A stretch of 64,000 nucleotides of DNA from Sulfurimonas sp. C5 (GCF_029872055.1 NZ_JARXNQ010000001.1:1-64000), one strand, 5' to 3'; positions 17,632 through 27,134 are shown, numbered from the stretch's first letter. The notes: generated by a model not told the origin, from the letters alone. Translations and numbers: made by a program.

Positions 17632-19740
17632 CTATAATTTTTCTTTAGGTTTTTCGATAAAGTAACCTTGTGATTTATCTACACCAAGTTCTTTTAATTT
17701 TTGTTCTATATCTTTATTCTCTACAAATTCACCTATTGTTTTAATATGCATCTGTTGTGCAAAGGCTACAATGATTGATGTGATGAGGGCGGATTTTTTA
17801 TCATGGACTATGTTTTTGATGATACTGCCGTCGATCTTAATATAGTCAGCTTGCAGTCTCATGAGATACTCAAAATTTGAATAGCCTGTACCAAAGTCGT
17901 CAATTGAAATTTTTGCTCCATACGACTTTACAGTTGATATGAATTTTTCAATAACGGCAAATTTTTCTATATTTTCACTTTCCACAATTTCAAAAGAGAC
18001 TTTAGGACCAATTTGGTACTTTTCTAAAGAATCAATAATAAATTGGTTAATTTCAGGTGAGAGAATATCTTCAATAGTAATATTGACTGAAAAGTTATAA
18101 TCTTTATCTTTGAAATATTCAAAACTTTTCGTAATTACAATTTTTGTAAGCTCTTTATAGAGTTTAGATTTTTTTGCAATATCTAAAAAGTTTGCAGGCG
18201 ATATAACTTCTCCCTCTGTATTTAAAAGTCGCATTAAAGTTTCGTATTTATTAATATTGCCGTTTTTATTGTCTTTGATTGCTTGATAATAGAGAACAAC
18301 TCTATCATGTTTAATGGCTGACTTAATCTCTTTTACCCATTTGAGATTGTTTTCATACTCTTTGTTTAACGATATATCTTCCGAGTATATAGCAATGTGC
18401 TTTGAATTTCTTTTTGCAAATTTTAAAGCCATACTTGATGTCTCTAAAAGAGCATTATTCTCTTCTAAGGAGATACCTACTGAAATACTAAGAATAACTT
18501 CCTGATCATCGATGCTAATCGGGTTATCGTGTAGATATTGAATGATCCCTTTTATGTTTTGTTGTAGAAATTCAGGATCTCTTTCTTCAGATAAAATAAC
18601 AAATTCATCACCCGCAAGCCTGTAAAGTTCACACGTCTCTTTTTGTTGCACAGCGCTATGTAAAAAGCTACTAAACTCTAAAAGTACTTTATCTCCGAAA
18701 GTTTCTCCGTATAGATTGTTGATCTGACTAAAGTTGTCAATATTGATCAGAACCAAAGAGAATCTTTTATTGCTACTTTTGTCTTTAAAGAGTGCTTTTC
18801 TGTTTTTTAAACCTGTTAATGTGTCTGTGTAAAGAAGGTTTGTCAGTGTTTCTTGTTTCTGTATCAGTTCTGTAATGTTATAACGGATAGCAATAAACTC
18901 AACTATATTATTATCTTTATCCAAAATAGGTGAGATAGCCGTTTCAACCCAGTAAGTTGAACCATCTTTTGCTCTGTTTTTTAATTGACCGTGCCATGTT
19001 TTTTTATTTAAAATAGTATCCCATATTTCAGTATAAACTTTTGGATCGGTATCGGGATGGCGAACTAGGTTATGTTTTGCACCTAAAGTCTCGTTTGCAT
19101 TATATTGAGAAATTTTGTAAAAATTTTCATTGGCAAAAGTGATTTTACCGTCAAAGTCAGTTTTTGTCACAATTAAATTTGTATCTATCGTAGTTTTGTA
19201 ACTTTGTAAAAATGAGATGTTGTTGTTGACGTCATCTTTGGTTTGACTGATAAAGTACTTTAAAAGGATATAGATTCCTGAAAGAACAGCGGCAGTATTG
19301 ATTAAAAATAAAATCTCTTTCAATGAGTAATGGAGCATTTGTTTTGTAAGAATAGGTTCAATTGCAACTGAAATACTAAGAAGTACTAAAAATGCTACTA
19401 GCCAGTAAAAAGGTTCTTTATTATTTGTATAGAGTAAAGCCATTATCGGTGCCAAAAAAGCCCAAATCATAGTGTTGCTTCCATTCTCAAAACCGCCAAG
19501 TGTCCACATCATGAGAAATGGCAGAAGTAAGATTAAAACCATTTGTATACGAACAAGAAGGGTTTCATTACGTGTACGTTTATATAAAAGAAGACTAGAC
19601 AGAGAAATAAATACATAAATGAGTGTAATAGAAGCGGCAAGTATTTGTCCGAAAAATACATTAGCCAGTGACCAAAATAGAGCAAACGGTAAAATAAATT
19701 TTATAAAAGTAATTATCGAAATATTATGTTTATTTAGCAA
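17632..19740 (-). CDS. Membrane PAS-GGDEF-EAL cyclic di-GMP protein
   Basis: 702 residues. About five to six transmembrane helices (10-165) lead to an Aer-like PAS domain (about 180-295; LVRHPD, GQLKNRAKDG), then GGDEF (about 300-435) and EAL (about 455-700). The GGDEF motif reads AGDEF (376-380), so cyclase activity is uncertain. The EAL domain keeps the main catalytic set (E of ETL, VNITIEDIL, FEIVESE, DDFGTGYS, YIKID), so a phosphodiesterase is the better guess. The Aer-type PAS could bind FAD and sense redox state. The start is TTG 19740, with AAAGGTG 8 bases upstream. Confidence 0.87.
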   Translation of the reverse strand: MLNKHNISIITFIKFILPFALFWSLANVFFGQILAASITLIYVFISLSSLLLYKRTRNETLLVRIQMVLILLLPFLMMWTLGGFENGSNTMIWAFLAPIMALLYTNNKEPFYWLVAFLVLLSISVAIEPILTKQMLHYSLKEILFLINTAAVLSGIYILLKYFISQTKDDVNNNISFLQSYKTTIDTNLIVTKTDFDGKITFANENFYKISQYNANETLGAKHNLVRHPDTDPKVYTEIWDTILNKKTWHGQLKNRAKDGSTYWVETAISPILDKDNNIVEFIAIRYNITELIQKQETLTNLLYTDTLTGLKNRKALFKDKSSNKRFSLVLINIDNFSQINNLYGETFGDKVLLEFSSFLHSAVQQKETCELYRLAGDEFVILSEERDPEFLQQNIKGIIQYLHDNPISIDDQEVILSISVGISLEENNALLETSSMALKFAKRNSKHIAIYSEDISLNKEYENNLKWVKEIKSAIKHDRVVLYYQAIKDNKNGNINKYETLMRLLNTEGEVISPANFLDIAKKSKLYKELTKIVITKSFEYFKDKDYNFSVNITIEDILSPEINQFIIDSLEKYQIGPKVSFEIVESENIEKFAVIEKFISTVKSYGAKISIDDFGTGYSNFEYLMRLQADYIKIDGSIIKNIVHDKKSALITSIIVAFAQQMHIKTIGEFVENKDIEQKLKELGVDKSQGYFIEKPKEKL

Positions 19741-19885
19741 AACTTTTGCACCTTTGTAAGACGTTAAGTATGAAAAAATATTATATCACATTTTTATCAC
19801 CATTTTTACTTTGAAAGATGAAAGTTTATATATGTTAAAATATTATAAAAATATATAGCTTGTTGTTAATATATAAAGGTGAAGA

Positions 19886-21169
19886 ATGTCATTTGAAAAA
19901 TTAGGAGTGTTTAAACCGTTGTTGGATGCTGTGTCGGAGCTCGGATATGAGCAGCCTACACTTATTCAACAGCGTGCAATTCCGCTTATAATGCAAAATA
20001 AAGATCTTTTTGCAACTGCCCAGACAGGTACAGGGAAAACAGCGGCATTTGCATTGCCGTTATTACAAAAATTAAGAAAGAAAGATCCAAATAAAGGTGT
20101 ACGTGCCGTTATAATTTCTCCGACAAGAGAGTTGAGCGTACAAATTTATAAAGATATTAGTGCATATGCTAAATATATGGATATCAAATGTGAAGCGATT
20201 ATTAGTGGAAAAGATATCGTAAAGCAGATTGCAACATTAAAAGGGGGAGCAGAGGTTATTGTAGCAACTCCGGGACGTCTTTTAGAGTTGACTCAAAATG
20301 GGTTAAGACTGAATGATGTTGAAGTATTCGTTCTTGATGAAGCGGACAGAATGCTCGATATGGGTTTTAGTAAAGATATCAAAGCAATTCATCCACTGCT
20401 TCCAAAAAGACATCAGACACTTCTGTTTTCAGCAACATTTTCAGAAAAAGTGAGAAAGCTTTCAAAGCTGATCCTTTCATCACCTGCTTTTATAGAAACA
20501 GCAAAGAAAAATACGACGGTAGATACGATCAACCAAGTTGCATATCTGGTAGATGCTAATAGAAAAGCGGAACTCTTAGCATACCTGATCGGATCAAGAA
20601 ACTTTCCGCAGGTACTTGTTTTTACACGTACAAAGCAGAGTGCAGATCTACTAGGAAAAGAACTTGAAAAAGACGGTTTAAAAACAGGTGTTATTCACGG
20701 GGATAAAACAAAAGCGAACCGTTTAAAAACTCTTAACCAGTTTATGGAAGGAAAGTTCCGAGTACTTGTAGCGACAGATATAGCTTCTCGCGGACTTGAC
20801 ATTGAAGAGTTGCCGTATGTTATCAACTACGAACTTCCGTCTATTCCTGAAGATTATGTACATCGTGTTGGTCGTACAGGACGTGCAGGACGCGAAGGGG
20901 AGGCTATTTCTCTTCTTGATGTATATGAAAAATTTGAGATTCGCGATATCGAAAAACTAATCGGGCAGAAGATCGACAAAGAAGTTATCGAAGGTTTTGA
21001 ACCAGACCCTAATATCAGACGTGTAGACCGTGATGAAGTGAAACTTAAAGCTGAGCATAAAAAGCAAGAAAAATCTTATTTTCAACCGAAAAAAGCACCA
21101 AAGAAAACGACAGCAAAAACTATAAAACAAGCTAAAAAAAGAAAAACAACTAAAAGAGATCCACGCTAA
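19886..21169 (+). CDS. DEAD-box ATP-dependent RNA helicase (RhlE-like)
   Basis: 427 residues with the complete DEAD-box set: Q motif (QPTLIQQRAIP), AQTGTGKT, PTRELS, TPGRLL, DEAD, SAT, and HRVGRTGRAGREG. The lysine-rich tail after about residue 385 is typical of RhlE/CsdA-type helicases that bind structured RNA. It probably acts in ribosome assembly or mRNA decay at low temperature. The pseudouridine synthase gene begins at the base after its stop codon, which suggests linked roles in RNA metabolism. Confidence 0.92.
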   Translation: MSFEKLGVFKPLLDAVSELGYEQPTLIQQRAIPLIMQNKDLFATAQTGTGKTAAFALPLLQKLRKKDPNKGVRAVIISPTRELSVQIYKDISAYAKYMDIKCEAIISGKDIVKQIATLKGGAEVIVATPGRLLELTQNGLRLNDVEVFVLDEADRMLDMGFSKDIKAIHPLLPKRHQTLLFSATFSEKVRKLSKLILSSPAFIETAKKNTTVDTINQVAYLVDANRKAELLAYLIGSRNFPQVLVFTRTKQSADLLGKELEKDGLKTGVIHGDKTKANRLKTLNQFMEGKFRVLVATDIASRGLDIEELPYVINYELPSIPEDYVHRVGRTGRAGREGEAISLLDVYEKFEIRDIEKLIGQKIDKEVIEGFEPDPNIRRVDRDEVKLKAEHKKQEKSYFQPKKAPKKTTAKTIKQAKKRKTTKRDPR

Positions 21170-21904
21170 TTGTTTGCAAACTACACATTAGAGATAATTT
21201 ATCAAGATAAATATCTTGTAGCTATTAATAAACCAAGTGGACTCTTGGTCCACAAATCGATGATAGACCGCCATGAGATCTATTATGCGATGAAGATGCT
21301 GCGTGATCAAATAGGGCAGTGGGTGTATCCGATTCACCGACTTGATAAACCTACAAGCGGAGTACTCCTTTTTGCACTCGATAAAGATACAGCAAGACTT
21401 TTAAATGAACAGTTTCGCTTACGTGAGCCGAAAAAAACATATTTGGCTGTTGTTCGAGGATGGCTGGAAAACGGAATTATAGATTATCCCCTAAAAGAGA
21501 AGCTTGACAAAATTGCCGACAAAGATGCTAAAGAAGATAAAGAAGCACAAGAAGCAGTGACTGAGTACAAATCTTTAGGACAAATAGAACTGCACGGGGC
21601 TGTAGGAAAATACGATACCGTAAGATATTCATTAGTAGAATTAAAACCGCAAACAGGAAGAAAACATCAACTCCGTCGTCATATGAAACATATTTCCCAT
21701 CATATGTTAGGAGATACAAAATATGGACGCGGTGAACATAACAAGTTTATCCGAAAAGAATATAATGTGCATAGATTATTATTGCATTGTACAAGTTTGG
21801 AGTTTGTACATCCGTACAGTGAAGAGACAATCGTGCTAAAAGCAAAGCTTGATGATACATTTAAAGAGTTATTGAATAAATTTAATTGGAGTATAGATGA
21901 GTAG
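21170..21904 (+). CDS. RluA-family pseudouridine synthase (TruC-like)
   Basis: 244 residues. IHRLDKPTSGVLLFA holds the catalytic Asp of the RluA/TruC family, with INKPSGLLVHKS before it and PQTGRKHQLRRHM after it. The RRHM-type ending and short length suggest TruC (tRNA U65) rather than RluC/D; there is no S4 domain. The start must be TTG 21170, directly after the helicase stop, because conserved sequence begins within ten residues and the next Met lies beyond it. The end overlaps pepN by 8 bases. Confidence 0.87.
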   Translation: MFANYTLEIIYQDKYLVAINKPSGLLVHKSMIDRHEIYYAMKMLRDQIGQWVYPIHRLDKPTSGVLLFALDKDTARLLNEQFRLREPKKTYLAVVRGWLENGIIDYPLKEKLDKIADKDAKEDKEAQEAVTEYKSLGQIELHGAVGKYDTVRYSLVELKPQTGRKHQLRRHMKHISHHMLGDTKYGRGEHNKFIRKEYNVHRLLLHCTSLEFVHPYSEETIVLKAKLDDTFKELLNKFNWSIDE

Positions 21905-24452
21905 TGAAGTAAAAGAGATATTTTTAAAAGATTATACAAAGCCTAGTTTCAAAATAGAAAGTGTTAATTTGACATTTGAGCTTTTCGAAGAGGAAACAAA
22001 TGTTACAAATATTATGAAGATTGAAAAACTTGATTCTAGTGCAAACCTAGTACTAGATACGCAAGAGCTAGAACTTAAAGAGATAGTCCTAAACGGCGAA
22101 GTGCTTGGAAGTGCTCGATATACACATGATGATGAAACACTTACTATTCTAGACGTACCGCAAACATTTACTTTGGAGATCAGAAATAGAATCTATCCGC
22201 AAAAAAATACGGAACTTGAAGGACTGTATAAGTCGGGTGACATTTTTTGTACGCAGTGTGAACCTGAAGGGTTCCGAAGAATAACTCCATATTTAGATCG
22301 CCCGGATGTGATGAGTGTATTTACGACGACGGTAATTGCAGAGAAGTCAAAATATCCAATTTTACTCAGTAACGGAAACAAGATCCACTGTCATGAAAGT
22401 TTTGATACTCGCCATGGTGTGACTTGGCATGATCCGCATCCAAAACCATCTTATCTTTTTGCATTGGTTGCAGGAGATTTGGATTTTATTACAGATGATT
22501 TTACTACAGCCAGCGGAAATAATGTTGAGTTGAATATTTATGTGGATAAAGGCAACAGTTCAAAAGCTGGGCATGCAATGACAAGTCTCATTAATGCTAT
22601 GAAATGGGATGAAGAGAAATATGGTCGTGAATATGATCTCGATATCTATAACATTGTCGCAGTAGATAGTTTCAATATGGGTGCTATGGAGAATAAAGGT
22701 CTCAATGTCTTTAACTCTGCGTACGTACTCGCCGATGCAGATACAGCGACTGATGCAAATTTTATGGGAATTGAGTCGGTAATCGCTCATGAGTATTTTC
22801 ATAACTGGACAGGAAACAGAATTACATGTAGAAACTGGTTCCAACTTACACTAAAAGAAGGGCTTACGGTATTCCGTGATCAATCATTCTCTGCAGATAT
22901 GAATTCCGCTGAGGTGCAACGCATTGAAGATGTAAAAGCACTGCGAGAGCGTCAATTTGTTGAAGATGCTTCACCGACGGCACATCCGATCCAGCCTAAG
23001 TCATATATCTCTATGAATAACTTTTATACGGCAACTGTTTATGAAAAGGGTGCAGAAGTGATTAGAATGCTGCACACTCTTTTAGGTGAAGAGAATTATC
23101 GCAAGGCAACAGATCTTTATTTTGAGACTTTTGACGGTCAGGCAGTAACGACAGATGACTTTTTATGGGCTATGAAAGAAAACGGAGAGTTTGATCTTGA
23201 GCATTTTAAACTCTGGTATGATCAAAGCGGTACGCCGACATTGGAAGTAGAAGAGGGGTTTGAAAACGCTACTTATTCATTAACGCTTACACAAAAAGTT
23301 CCAAATAAAGTAGATGGTACAAAGCAAGAAGCGATGTATTTTCCTCTAAAAATAGCATTGTTAGATGCTACGGGAGAAGAACTACAAGCAACGACACTCA
23401 TCATCTCGAAAGAGAAAGAGACATTTAGTTTTGAAGGTTTTGCTGAAAAACCTGTACTCTCTATTAACAGAGATTTCTCTGCACCTGTCATTGTAGAACA
23501 TAAAAATGTAGATTATCCATTTTTAATGAAACATGATGCAAACAGTTTTACAAAGTACGAAGCGGCTCAGGAATTTGCAATCGAGTCTATCTTTAAACTT
23601 ATTGATAATGCAGAAATAGAACAGTATATAGAAACTTACGGATATCTTTTAGATTTAGATGTAGATCTTTCTTACAAGGCACTTCTGTTAGAACTCCCTT
23701 CAATTTCAACATTGATGCAAAAGCAGGAAGTTGTTGATTTTGAACCTTTATATAGTGCAAAAGAGAAATTGTTAAAAGCGATCGCAAAAAAATATGAAGC
23801 AAAACTACTAAAACTCTACTTTGCAAACCATGAAGCCGATAACAGTGAACTTGATAGTGAAAGCGTAGGAAAGCGTACACTTAAAAATAGAATTCTTTCA
23901 CTTCTTTCAACTCTTAAATCTAAAGAGATAGTACATATTGCAAAAGAGCAATATGAAAATGCTGTGACTATGACAGATAAAATAACGGCACTGGATGTTT
24001 TAGAGTCTTGTGATGCACAGCAAAGTGAAATAGCATTTAACGACTTCTACAACAGATATAAAACAAATACTCTGGTTATGAACAAATATTTCGCATTGTT
24101 GGCGGCATCTCCTAGAGAAGGTGTACTTGATCGTGTAATGGCACTTCAAAATGATCCCGTATATGATGAAAAAGTTCCAAACTTGGTGCGTTCATTAATC
24201 GGTGTTTTTGCGAGAAACTACAAGTACTTTCATTCTAAAGACGGTCATGGGTATGAATTTGTAGCTAATAAGATCATAGAGATAGATAAAATCAATCCTC
24301 AGATGGCTTCAGCACTCTCGGGAGCATTTAAAATCTATCCGAAAATGAATGAAACAAATAAAAAATTGATGAAAAAAAGCTTGGAATGTATCGTTTCTAC
24401 ACAAGATTTGTCAAAAAATACATTTGAGATTGTAAGTAAAATTTTAAAGTAA
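21897..24452 (+). CDS. pepN: Aminopeptidase N (M1 family)
   Basis: Zinc metallo-aminopeptidase of 851 residues that removes N-terminal residues from peptides in the cytoplasm. The substrate-binding GAMEN motif (near residue 260) and the zinc site HEYFHNWTGNR followed by LKEGLTVFRD (HExxH-x18-E) are intact. The DUF3458-type and ERAP-like C-terminal helical domains are present. The ATG lies in an ATGAGTAG overlap with the upstream gene, so it is the last gene of a three-gene run with the helicase. Confidence 0.95.
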   Translation: MSSEVKEIFLKDYTKPSFKIESVNLTFELFEEETNVTNIMKIEKLDSSANLVLDTQELELKEIVLNGEVLGSARYTHDDETLTILDVPQTFTLEIRNRIYPQKNTELEGLYKSGDIFCTQCEPEGFRRITPYLDRPDVMSVFTTTVIAEKSKYPILLSNGNKIHCHESFDTRHGVTWHDPHPKPSYLFALVAGDLDFITDDFTTASGNNVELNIYVDKGNSSKAGHAMTSLINAMKWDEEKYGREYDLDIYNIVAVDSFNMGAMENKGLNVFNSAYVLADADTATDANFMGIESVIAHEYFHNWTGNRITCRNWFQLTLKEGLTVFRDQSFSADMNSAEVQRIEDVKALRERQFVEDASPTAHPIQPKSYISMNNFYTATVYEKGAEVIRMLHTLLGEENYRKATDLYFETFDGQAVTTDDFLWAMKENGEFDLEHFKLWYDQSGTPTLEVEEGFENATYSLTLTQKVPNKVDGTKQEAMYFPLKIALLDATGEELQATTLIISKEKETFSFEGFAEKPVLSINRDFSAPVIVEHKNVDYPFLMKHDANSFTKYEAAQEFAIESIFKLIDNAEIEQYIETYGYLLDLDVDLSYKALLLELPSISTLMQKQEVVDFEPLYSAKEKLLKAIAKKYEAKLLKLYFANHEADNSELDSESVGKRTLKNRILSLLSTLKSKEIVHIAKEQYENAVTMTDKITALDVLESCDAQQSEIAFNDFYNRYKTNTLVMNKYFALLAASPREGVLDRVMALQNDPVYDEKVPNLVRSLIGVFARNYKYFHSKDGHGYEFVANKIIEIDKINPQMASALSGAFKIYPKMNETNKKLMKKSLECIVSTQDLSKNTFEIVSKILK

Positions 24453-24455
24453 GAT

Positions 24456-24480
24456 AAGATTTTTCAATTAATCTTTTCTT
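24456..24480 (+). terminator. Weak intrinsic terminator after pepN
   Basis: A 6-base stem AAGATT/AATCTT (24456-24461 and 24470-24475) with an 8-base loop, followed by TTCTT. It is AT-rich and short, so only suggestive, but it lies directly after the pepN stop. Confidence 0.35.
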
Positions 24481-24522
24481 GTTAGAGCGATAGCTTGGGA
24501 ATTTGGAAAATCTGCGACTATT

Positions 24523-24556
24523 ATAACCTTAGGATATGAGAAATATTTAAGGTTAT
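24523..24556. promoter_or_regulatory. Inverted repeat upstream of the sqr-like gene
   Basis: Perfect 9-base arms ATAACCTTA (24523-24531) and TAAGGTTAT (24548-24556) separated by 16 bases, about 65-100 bases before the start codon, within a 170-base gene-free interval. The spacing suits binding by a dimeric regulator better than an RNA terminator, since no U tract follows. The regulator is unknown. Confidence 0.4.
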
Positions 24557-24622
24557 TATTGTGATAATAATGTGATTTAATTCTGTTAAAGTTGTACTAG
24601 AACTTATTAAAGGGGAATGTAA

Positions 24623-26092
24623 ATGGCAAGATTAGTCGTACTAGGCGGAGGTGTTGCAGGTCATACTGCAGCAACATTTGCCGCAAGATGGTTAGGCTCA
24701 GCTCATGAAGTTGTTGTTGTGACTCCAAATGCTAAATGGAACTGGATTCCTTCAAATATCTGGGTTGGTGTCGGTGAAATGACGAAAGATGATGTTACTT
24801 TCGAATTAGCACCTGTTTACGCAAAAGCTGGAATTACGTATAAACAAGCTAAAGCAGTTTCTATTAATCCTGAAGGAAGTGAATCAACTGACAAACCTTT
24901 TGTTACTGTTGAATATACGGGACAGGATAAAGAAGGACAAAGTGAAAACGTTGAATATGATTATCTTATTAATGCAACAGGTCCAAAACTAAATTTTGGT
25001 GCAACTCCGGGTCTTGGTGAAGGAAGCCAATTAGGTGAACATACTGTTTCTGTATGTACGGCTGACCATGCTGTTCACGCATCTGAAGAGTTTGAAAAGT
25101 GCATTGAAAAAATGAAAAAGGGTGAGCGTCAAAAGTTCTTAATCGGAACTGGACACGGAATGTGTACATGTCAAGGTGCTGCCTTTGAATATATGTTTAA
25201 CGTTGAACATGAACTAAGAAAAGCAGGTTTACGCGATATGGCAGATATCAAGTGGATCTCAAATGAATCTTTCCTTGGTGACTTTGGTATGGGTGGTCTT
25301 CATATGAAAGTTGGCGGTTATGTAGTAAGTTCTAAACTTTTCGCAGAATCTCTTTATGCTGAAAGAAATGTTGACTGGATTGTAGGTGCACATGTTTCTA
25401 AAGTTGAAAAAGGAAAAGTTGAATATGAACTCTTAGATGGTTCAAAAGGTGAAGAAACATTCGATTTCTCTATGCTAATTCCACCATTTGCAGGTGTAGG
25501 ATTAAAAGCTTATAATAAAGTCGGTGAAGATATTACAGCTACTGTATTTGCTCCAAACGGTTTTATGAAAGTAGATGCTGATTATACGGCAAAACCTTAT
25601 GCAGAATGGACAGCAAGTGACTGGCCAAGGACATACCAAAATCCGACATACAGAAATATGTTTGCAGCGGGTATCGCATTTGCACCACCACATCTTATCT
25701 CTGAGCCTATGAGTTCACCAAACGGTACACCAATTAACCCGACTCCTCCAAGAACAGGTATGCCTTCTGGGATTATCGGTAAAGCGGTAGCACACTCGGT
25801 GTGTGATCTGATCACTAAAGGTGAGGGTGCACATCTTCATGAAGCATCAATGGCAGAAATGGGTGCAGCGTGTGTTGCTTCTGCAGGTAAAGGTTGGTTT
25901 GACGGCCAAGCAGCTGCAATGACTGTATATCCAGTAGTGCCTGATTTTGAAAAATATCCTGGAACTGGACGTGATACAGATCATACATTTGGAGAGATTG
26001 GTCTTGCTGGACACTGGATTAAACATATACTACACTATATGTTTATCTACAAAGCTAAACTAAAACCAGGCTGGACGCTAATTCCAGAATAA
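24623..26092 (+). CDS. sqr: Sulfide:quinone oxidoreductase-family flavoprotein
   Basis: 489 residues with an FAD-binding GGGVAGHTAA (8-17), NATGP near 117-121 and the SQR segments SVCTADHA (C145) and HGMCTCQGAAFEY (C181, C183). SQRs oxidise sulfide to polysulfide and pass electrons to quinone at the membrane; the C-terminal hydrophobic amphipathic segment (about 460-478) could anchor it. The third catalytic Cys expected around AAGIAFAPP (348-356) is absent, unlike in type I enzymes, so it belongs to a divergent SQR type or has another substrate. AAAGGGG precedes the ATG. A 53-residue gene follows 13 bases downstream. Confidence 0.8.
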   Translation: MARLVVLGGGVAGHTAATFAARWLGSAHEVVVVTPNAKWNWIPSNIWVGVGEMTKDDVTFELAPVYAKAGITYKQAKAVSINPEGSESTDKPFVTVEYTGQDKEGQSENVEYDYLINATGPKLNFGATPGLGEGSQLGEHTVSVCTADHAVHASEEFEKCIEKMKKGERQKFLIGTGHGMCTCQGAAFEYMFNVEHELRKAGLRDMADIKWISNESFLGDFGMGGLHMKVGGYVVSSKLFAESLYAERNVDWIVGAHVSKVEKGKVEYELLDGSKGEETFDFSMLIPPFAGVGLKAYNKVGEDITATVFAPNGFMKVDADYTAKPYAEWTASDWPRTYQNPTYRNMFAAGIAFAPPHLISEPMSSPNGTPINPTPPRTGMPSGIIGKAVAHSVCDLITKGEGAHLHEASMAEMGAACVASAGKGWFDGQAAAMTVYPVVPDFEKYPGTGRDTDHTFGEIGLAGHWIKHILHYMFIYKAKLKPGWTLIPE

Positions 26093-26105
26093 GAAAGGGG
26101 AGATT

Positions 26106-26267
26106 ATGAAAAAAGAAGAAGTAAATTTTGCTAAAAACAGACATTTTAATTTGACTATGATTCCAGGAAAGTTTGCAAGAGCAATGAGAACATGCGTGCT
26201 TTGGCAAATTATCAGATTTATTATTATTAATATTAAAATGATTATAGTGGTTGGAAAAAGTCACTAA
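26106..26267 (+). CDS. Small basic protein, co-transcribed with the sqr-like gene
   Basis: A 53-residue reading frame, ATG 26106 to TAA 26265-26267. It has one of the strongest ribosome-binding sites in the window (AAAGGGGAG, about 5 bases upstream). The N-terminal half is polar and basic (KKEEVNFAKNRHF, IPGKFARAMRT); the C-terminal half is a hydrophobic stretch (WQIIRFIIINIKMIIVVG) that could be a membrane helix. I recognise no family. Position 13 bases after the flavoprotein suggests an accessory or anchoring subunit. It could be spurious, but the Shine-Dalgarno and codon pattern argue against that. Confidence 0.6.
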   Translation: MKKEEVNFAKNRHFNLTMIPGKFARAMRTCVLWQIIRFIIINIKMIIVVGKSH

Positions 26268-26274
26268 GTTTCTT

Positions 26275-26295
26275 TATCCGGGTATTTCCCGGATA
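26275..26295 (+). terminator. GC-rich stem-loop after the sqr operon
   Basis: Perfect 8-base arms TATCCGGG and CCCGGATA with a TATTT loop, 8 bases after the stop of the small gene and 15 bases before the next start. No long U tract follows, so it may be an attenuator or an RNA-stabilising hairpin instead of a full terminator. Confidence 0.5.
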
Positions 26296-26310
26296 ATTCG
26301 TTAGGTTGGT

Positions 26311-27123
26311 ATGGTAAAAGAAATAATAAAATATCCTACACCGTTAAGTGTTGAATATGGTATAAACGTACGTGTGTTTAATAAAGAGTTGTTTGCATTG
26401 ATAGATGATCTCAAAGATACTATCAATGAAAATAATTTAGATGCACTGGCTGCTTTTCAAATAGGCAGTTATTTTAATGTCGTTGTTATAAAACAAGATG
26501 ATGGTACTTTTTTAGAACTTATTAATCCTAAAGTAATTTCCCATAGTGGGGAAGTTGTTACTCAAGAAGTAACGGCTTATTATCCAAATATGAATGCCGA
26601 AGTAAAAAGATATGCAGCTATAAGTGTTGTATATCAAGATCGTTTTGGTGAAAAACAAGTTTTAAAAGCAGATGGAAATCTTGCAATTTTAATACAAAGA
26701 AAAATTGACTATACTTTTGGTTCAACGTTTCTACCGAAACTTTCTCAAGAAGAGAGAAAACGTTTTGAAGATAGTTTGGAATATGGAATAGATGTAGGAT
26801 ATTCAAACTATTGTCCTACCTCTTTTTTTAAAGATAAAATTATAAGATTTATCAATATCATTATTGCTTTACTTTTCTTTGTTTTTTTAATATCATTCTT
26901 TATAGAAGATAAGAAAATATTATCCAGTATTTGGGAATATCAACTTTATACATCATATGCAACAACATTTTTTACTTTAGTGTATGTAGTTTATGGACGG
27001 TATGAAGGAACAAAGTATACAAGCTGTACAAGTTGTCAAATAGGTAATATTTTGGGGACAGCATTTCTAGCTCTTGTAAGGTTGTCAATAGTGATGATAC
27101 TCTCATATATCTTCGTTAAATAA
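26311..27123 (+). CDS. Membrane-anchored peptide-deformylase-like protein lacking the metal site
   Basis: 270 residues. Residues 1-155 follow the peptide deformylase fold: IIKYPTPL at the start, LAAFQIG (46-52), LELINPKVI, and a final IDYTFGSTFLPKLS. All catalytic elements are changed: the EGCLS motif reads QEVTAYYP (85-92), so the metal Cys is gone, and HExxH reads QRKIDY (129-134), so both His and the Glu are gone. It cannot be a working deformylase by known chemistry. Residues 178-268 form three hydrophobic helices with a short CTSC motif (239-242). It lies 11 bases before a hybrid kinase gene, hinting at a sensory or regulatory role. Confidence 0.72.
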   Translation: MVKEIIKYPTPLSVEYGINVRVFNKELFALIDDLKDTINENNLDALAAFQIGSYFNVVVIKQDDGTFLELINPKVISHSGEVVTQEVTAYYPNMNAEVKRYAAISVVYQDRFGEKQVLKADGNLAILIQRKIDYTFGSTFLPKLSQEERKRFEDSLEYGIDVGYSNYCPTSFFKDKIIRFINIIIALLFFVFLISFFIEDKKILSSIWEYQLYTSYATTFFTLVYVVYGRYEGTKYTSCTSCQIGNILGTAFLALVRLSIVMILSYIFVK

Positions 27124-27134
27124 GATCATAAAGA

